Of a stretch of DNA of 64,000 bases, positions 60,732-64,000 are shown piece by piece. Where the stretch lies: contig CAVSFZ010000028.1 of the NCBI GenBank assembly GCA_963727235.1, forward strand, positions 62,001-126,000, read 5' to 3'. The first letter of the stretch is position 1; each line of letters opens with the position of its first letter. Origin of the DNA: CAVPTL01 sp963727235 (lineage in GTDB: Bacteria; Actinomycetota; Thermoleophilia; Gaiellales; JAICJC01). Under the pieces are notes generated by a model. That model made no database searches and had not been told where the DNA came from. It was given only the letters and a program-made list of their open reading frames with translations. Position numbers and translations under genes: made by a program.

Positions 60732-61869
60732 CGGTGGCCGCTGCGTCGGCGGGCGTCGGCAGGTCGTACAACTCGGCCGCGTTCTGGAACAGGATCTTGC
60801 GTTGCTGGTCGGCGGTCAGCCGGACGGGGAAGGCCTGGTTGGGCGCATCGAAATCCCAGTGCGGATAGTCGGTCGAAAACATGATCCGATCGGTCATCTG
60901 CATCTGGTCGAGCAGCTCGTGGAACTGGGCGGGTCGCTCCGGCTCCTCCATCGGCTGGGTACTGACCCAGAACCGCTCGCGAATCAGCTCCGACGGCGGC
61001 CGGTCGACCGCGGGCGCCTCCGCTCCGAGCATCCGCCATGCCCGGTCGAGCCGCCACATCAGGGCGGGGATCCACGCGAACCCGCCTTCGATCAGGACGA
61101 CCCGCAGTCCCGGGAAGTGGTTGAGCACGCCCTCACAGATCAGGCTGCCGACCTGCGCCTGGAACGCACCGGCCATGGCGGCGGCGTCTTCGAGGTAGTA
61201 GGACGGAAACCCGGCCGGTGTGATCGGGTGACCACCCCAGCCGCCGTTGTGGACGCCCAGCGCCAGCCCGTTTCGCTCGCACGCCTCGTAGATCGGCCAG
61301 TACCGCCGGCGACCCATCGGCTCGATCATCCGCGACAACACCAGCACCTGGACGAAGCGCGGATCACGGGCCACGCGGTCGATCTCGGCGGCCGCGGTGG
61401 GAGGATCCTCGTAGGGGATCACGATCGATGCCCGCAGCCGCGGATCGCGGTCGAGCCACTGGTCGGCCAGCCAATCGTTGGCCGCCCGAGCCATCACCGC
61501 CGCGAGCTCCAGGTTCAGCATCTCGCCGATTCCCAGCAGCGGGTTGAGCACCGCGTAGGAGATGTTCCACGCGTCCAGCAGCTGCGCCTGGGTGAACGCC
61601 AGGTCGGAGGCGGGCGCGCCGCCGCCCGGAGGCCAGGCGTCCACCCGGGAAGCGCGCTTGGTGGGCCGGGGGTACTCGGCACCGATGTATGACCGATCGC
61701 CGAGGTTCTCGCGCACGTCGCGAAACGCCGTCGGCAGGTAGGTCAAAGAGTCGCGGCGCGACCGCCAGTCGGCGGGCATGTAGGGGTGCAAAGCGTCGTC
61801 GGACGGCAACGCGTTGTGCACGTCGCAGTCGACCAGAGGGCCGGCATACCTGCCCTGCTCACCCGCCAT
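60724..61869 (-). CDS. amidohydrolase family protein (amidohydrolase 2 / ACMSD-like)
   Basis: A 381-residue TIM-barrel metalloprotein. DCDVHNALPS at the N-terminus gives the D-x-H metal motif, ALGVHNGGWGG the barrel-strand His, and FSTDYPHWDFDAP the C-terminal Asp, characteristic of the COG2159 group that decarboxylates or hydrolyses aromatic-derived acids. ATG at 61869 has AGGTGAGC upstream and overlaps the paralogous gene by 11 bases. Third in the VOC-amidohydrolase-amidohydrolase-Rieske operon. Confidence 0.9.
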   Translation of the reverse strand: MAGEQGRYAGPLVDCDVHNALPSDDALHPYMPADWRSRRDSLTYLPTAFRDVRENLGDRSYIGAEYPRPTKRASRVDAWPPGGGAPASDLAFTQAQLLDAWNISYAVLNPLLGIGEMLNLELAAVMARAANDWLADQWLDRDPRLRASIVIPYEDPPTAAAEIDRVARDPRFVQVLVLSRMIEPMGRRRYWPIYEACERNGLALGVHNGGWGGHPITPAGFPSYYLEDAAAMAGAFQAQVGSLICEGVLNHFPGLRVVLIEGGFAWIPALMWRLDRAWRMLGAEAPAVDRPPSELIRERFWVSTQPMEEPERPAQFHELLDQMQMTDRIMFSTDYPHWDFDAPNQAFPVRLTADQQRKILFQNAAELYDLPTPADAAATGD

Positions 61870-62935
61870 TGCGCTCACCTCCGAGGCCGAACAGCCGTCG
61901 CGCGTTGCCTCCCAGGATAGCCTGCAGCGCCGGGCCTTCGGGGAGCGGAGGGATGCCGGCGTCGGAGGTTTCGGACTGCCAGTGCGGGTAGTCGGTGGCA
62001 TAGCAGAGCATCTCGTCCGAGCCGATGTGGTCGTACACGCGGGGGAACTCGTCGACGGGCACGTCGAACGGCTGGGTCGTGACCCGGATGTGGTCACGGA
62101 TGTACGCCGAAGGTGCCCGGCGCACCCACGGCATCTCCCGTCGCAGTCCGTGCCACAGCCGGTCGAACCGCCACATAAAGCTCGGCAGCCAGGCGAAGCC
62201 GCTCTCGGAGCACAGCACCCGCAGATCGGGGAACCGGTCGAATGCGCCCTCCGCCACCAGACTCATGATCTGGGTCTGGAAGGCAGTCGGCATGTCGACG
62301 TACTCCTCCAGGTACGTGCTGGGCCAGCCCACCGAGGTCGGCGGATCGCCGCTGGCGCCGCCGAAGTGCAGGTTGAGGACGAGCCCGTGGCGCGTCACCA
62401 CCTCCAACAGCGGCCACCAGATGCGGTTGCCGTAGGGGGCGAACGAACGCACGGGCAGCACCACCTGGACGAACCGGGGATTCTCCGCACAGCGCTCGAT
62501 CTCCTCGACCGCCAACGTCGGGTGAAGCCCCGGCAAGACGATCGACCCGTGCAGCCGCGGCTCGTCGGCGAGCCACTGTTCGGCCACCCAGGAGTTGGCG
62601 GCGGTGCTGAGTGCGGCGGCGGCATCCGGATTCTTGATCGCCTCGGTGGCGTAGGCGCACACCAGGATCGCCGCTTCGACTCCGGACGGATCGAGCACAC
62701 GCGCCCGCAGGTCCTCGACCGTCTCGGCAACTCCCGTTGCGGGATCGAGGTCGGGGCGCATGCTGGTCGCCGCGCTCGGCGGGTAGGGGGTGTCGGTGGG
62801 CCCGCGGAACTGCGTGGTTTGGGCGACCTCCTGCCAGTGGGGGTCGAGCCAGGGAAAGAGCGTCTCGATCGACGGCACCAGGGCGTGGACGTCGGCATCG
62901 ATCACGGCCGTGCCGCTCGACGCTTCGGCGCTCAT
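61859..62935 (-). CDS. amidohydrolase family protein (amidohydrolase 2 / ACMSD-like)
   Basis: A 358-residue paralog of the next protein. DADVHALVPS (D-x-H), VLNLHFGGASG (His) and YATDYPHWQSE (Asp) are conserved, as are SESGFAWLPSFMWRFDRLWHG and FRGPTDTPYPP. Two adjacent relatives suggest a hetero-oligomer or successive steps on one ring-cleavage product. ATG at 62935 overlaps the VOC stop as ATGA. Confidence 0.9.
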   Translation of the reverse strand: MSAEASSGTAVIDADVHALVPSIETLFPWLDPHWQEVAQTTQFRGPTDTPYPPSAATSMRPDLDPATGVAETVEDLRARVLDPSGVEAAILVCAYATEAIKNPDAAAALSTAANSWVAEQWLADEPRLHGSIVLPGLHPTLAVEEIERCAENPRFVQVVLPVRSFAPYGNRIWWPLLEVVTRHGLVLNLHFGGASGDPPTSVGWPSTYLEEYVDMPTAFQTQIMSLVAEGAFDRFPDLRVLCSESGFAWLPSFMWRFDRLWHGLRREMPWVRRAPSAYIRDHIRVTTQPFDVPVDEFPRVYDHIGSDEMLCYATDYPHWQSETSDAGIPPLPEGPALQAILGGNARRLFGLGGERNGG

Positions 62936-63336
62936 GCCGGGTCGAGGCCGAGCGCCGTGCGATCGGGCATCGTCAGGTGGAGGATGTTGCCCTCGGGGTC
63001 GTAGAAGCTGCGATACCGATACCACGGCGATTCAACCACCTCGGCCGCCCAGGTGATGCCCCGCCGGTCGAACTCGGCGATCGCCTGGTCGAGATCGTCG
63101 ACCTGAAAGGCGAACGACTCGAATCCAGGCGGCCCGGCTCCCGGGATCGCGCGCGGGGCGGGCTGCTCGGATGAGCCGATCAAGAAGATCGTGACGTCGC
63201 CGGCCTGGAAGCCGGCCCACCCCTGCTTCGGGTCGTACGGCAGCACGTGGGGGAGTTCGAGCACCTCGCGGTAGAACCGCTCCATGGTCGCCACGTCGGC
63301 GCACAGGACGTCGATGTTGTCCAGTCTCTTCAGCAC
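62932..63336 (-). CDS. VOC (glyoxalase/extradiol dioxygenase-like) family protein
   Basis: A 134-residue VOC protein. LDNIDVLCADVATMERFYREVLELPHVL, WAGFQAGDVTIFLIGSS, FAFQVDDLDQAIAEFDRRGITW and FYDPEGNILHLTMPDR are the paired modules; the Glu/His metal positions are not certain. GTG at 63336 is favoured; a longer start would read through the IclR-type site. It heads the four-gene amidohydrolase operon and may open a ring or isomerise a substrate. Confidence 0.85.
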   Translation of the reverse strand: MLKRLDNIDVLCADVATMERFYREVLELPHVLPYDPKQGWAGFQAGDVTIFLIGSSEQPAPRAIPGAGPPGFESFAFQVDDLDQAIAEFDRRGITWAAEVVESPWYRYRSFYDPEGNILHLTMPDRTALGLDPA

Positions 63337-63346
63337 GGGAAGTCGA

Positions 63347-63363
63347 GTTGGGTATTCGGCACT
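63347..63363. promoter_or_regulatory. IclR-type operator candidate upstream of VOC/amidohydrolase operon
   Basis: GTTGGGTATTCGGCACT, identical over 15 bases to the site at 44536, lies 11 bases before the VOC start. A looser GTTGGCGAGGCTAGCAC follows at 63368. It completes the set of sites in front of each transcription unit of this region. Confidence 0.6.
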
Positions 63364-63465
63364 AGCTGTTGGCGAGGCTAGCACAATCGCACTGCACTAC
63401 CGTGGTGCAAACTCGTCGCGTACGTCATCACTCGCCGGGAAACCGGTCGTCCGCCACGCCGCCCA

Positions 63466-64000
63466 CTACCCCGTGCGCGCAAGCCGGCCGGTGACCGCCT
63501 CAGCAACCGTGAGGGCCGCAATCGCATCCGCGCCGGTCGCCCCGCGCGGGTTGCCTGACACCACCGCCTCGGCGAACGCCTCCAGCTGCGCCGCGACGCC
63601 GTCGCTGAACACCTTCCCGGCGGTGGCACCGGTCATGAACGGCACGCTCAGGTGACCCCGCTCGCCGATCACCTCTGCCCAGCACGAGTCCGGTCCCGGG
63701 TACGGCCGCCCGAGTGACACCAGCCCGAGCGCCGCGTCACCGAGCGAGGCAGTGATCACGGCGCTGGGCGGATCCACGCCGGGCTCTGACCCCAGCGCCG
63801 TTACCTCGGTGATCTCGCGGCCGGTGAGCCATCGCAGCTGGTCGAACTCGTGCACTGCCATATCGATCGCAACGCCCCCGCTGTGCGCCCGAAACTCCGC
63901 TGTGGGCAGGTCGTGATCCCACTGGTAACAGCTCACCATCGAGATCGCGCCCAGGCCGCCGCTTCGGATCTGCTCGCGCAGGGCGATCAGCTCGGGCACA
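63466..64000 (-). CDS. Gfo/Idh/MocA family oxidoreductase (partial, 5' end outside window)
   Basis: The C-terminal 178 residues of a Gfo/Idh/MocA oxidoreductase, open to the right edge. Seen: PELIALREQIRSGGLGAISMV, the catalytic-type HSGGVAIDMAVHEFDQLRWLTG (with His of the family), and a conserved C-terminal VFSDGVAAQLEAFAEAVVSG end. The N-terminal Rossmann NAD site is not in the window. Such enzymes oxidise sugars or inositols. The 129 bases before the VOC gene hold no gene. Confidence 0.85.
   Translation of the reverse strand, partial: VPELIALREQIRSGGLGAISMVSCYQWDHDLPTAEFRAHSGGVAIDMAVHEFDQLRWLTGREITEVTALGSEPGVDPPSAVITASLGDAALGLVSLGRPYPGPDSCWAEVIGERGHLSVPFMTGATAGKVFSDGVAAQLEAFAEAVVSGNPRGATGADAIAALTVAEAVTGRLARTG

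Overview
This is a gene-dense, high-GC window in which almost every base is coding. Genes run in long same-strand blocks with ATGA or GTGA start/stop overlaps, and GTG and TTG starts are common. I see no tRNA, rRNA, CRISPR array, transposase or phage gene, and no gap between genes reaches 300 bases. The style and content (many short-chain dehydrogenases, enolase-superfamily dehydratases, CaiB-type CoA-transferase, LacI/GntR/IclR regulators, polyamine-type ABC importers, a sigma factor with a SnoaL-like tail) suggest a soil-type Actinomycetota. Thermoleophilia/Solirubrobacterales is my guess, without a marker gene to prove it. The window is essentially one large accessory region for catabolism of organic and sugar acids, amides and amino compounds.

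Region 1 (1-2602, minus): a polyamine-type ABC importer (ATPase, lipoprotein, start of a permease). Region 2 (2725-11564): mostly minus-strand genes for a sigma factor, five SDR-family proteins, a bicupin and a MaoC-like dehydratase, with a divergent CoA-transferase and a LacI regulator. Region 3 (11665-24083): a nucleotidyltransferase-like protein, a second LacI regulator with an alcohol dehydrogenase and an aldose-epimerase-like protein, a frameshifted metallophosphoesterase, an APC transporter, an SDR, two paralogous enolase-superfamily dehydratases, an RraA-type aldolase, an SMP-30-like lactonase and a solute-binding-like protein with no signal peptide. LacI-type operators with a central CG recur through regions 2 and 3.

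Region 4 (24237-34782): a sugar-acid module. A GntR/FCD regulator ends a five-gene minus operon (E1 alpha, E1 beta, enolase-superfamily dehydratase, alcohol dehydrogenase, GntR). The same palindrome TTGATC-N3-GATCAA lies in front of that operon and its divergent SDR/APC/SDR/VOC partner, and in front of a dehydratase/DapA-type aldolase pair. Region 5 (34875-40938): a small membrane protein, unknowns, an FAD protein, a cytidylate-kinase-like protein, an amidase/aminotransferase pair, an internally deleted remnant gene and a HicA-like protein.

Region 6 (40962-63336) looks like one catabolic regulon. An IclR regulator sits inside it, and a 17-bp operator-like motif (GTTGG-N7-GCAAC) precedes the acetamidase/dehydrogenase pair (divergent from an MttB-like methyltransferase), a Tat-lipoprotein binding protein, a PotB-PotC-PotA-DUF1028-CocE-M20-HisC operon, a ThDP-enzyme/gamma-glutamyltransferase pair, the IclR/MmgE-PrpD/acyl-CoA-dehydrogenase-like operon, and a VOC/amidohydrolase/amidohydrolase/Rieske operon. 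The substrate is not identifiable from sequence, but uptake, amide and peptide-bond cleavage, transamination and ring- or C-C-cleaving chemistry are all present. The window ends inside a Gfo/Idh/MocA oxidoreductase.

Two repeat families are scattered between genes: seven copies of a palindrome centred on GGTGCC-W-GGCACC, which often carries the stop codon of its neighbour, and two copies of a TGCCAATTGGC-flanked element, one of them in frame inside the CocE-type hydrolase. Two genes carry an apparent one-base insertion in a three-base homopolymer.
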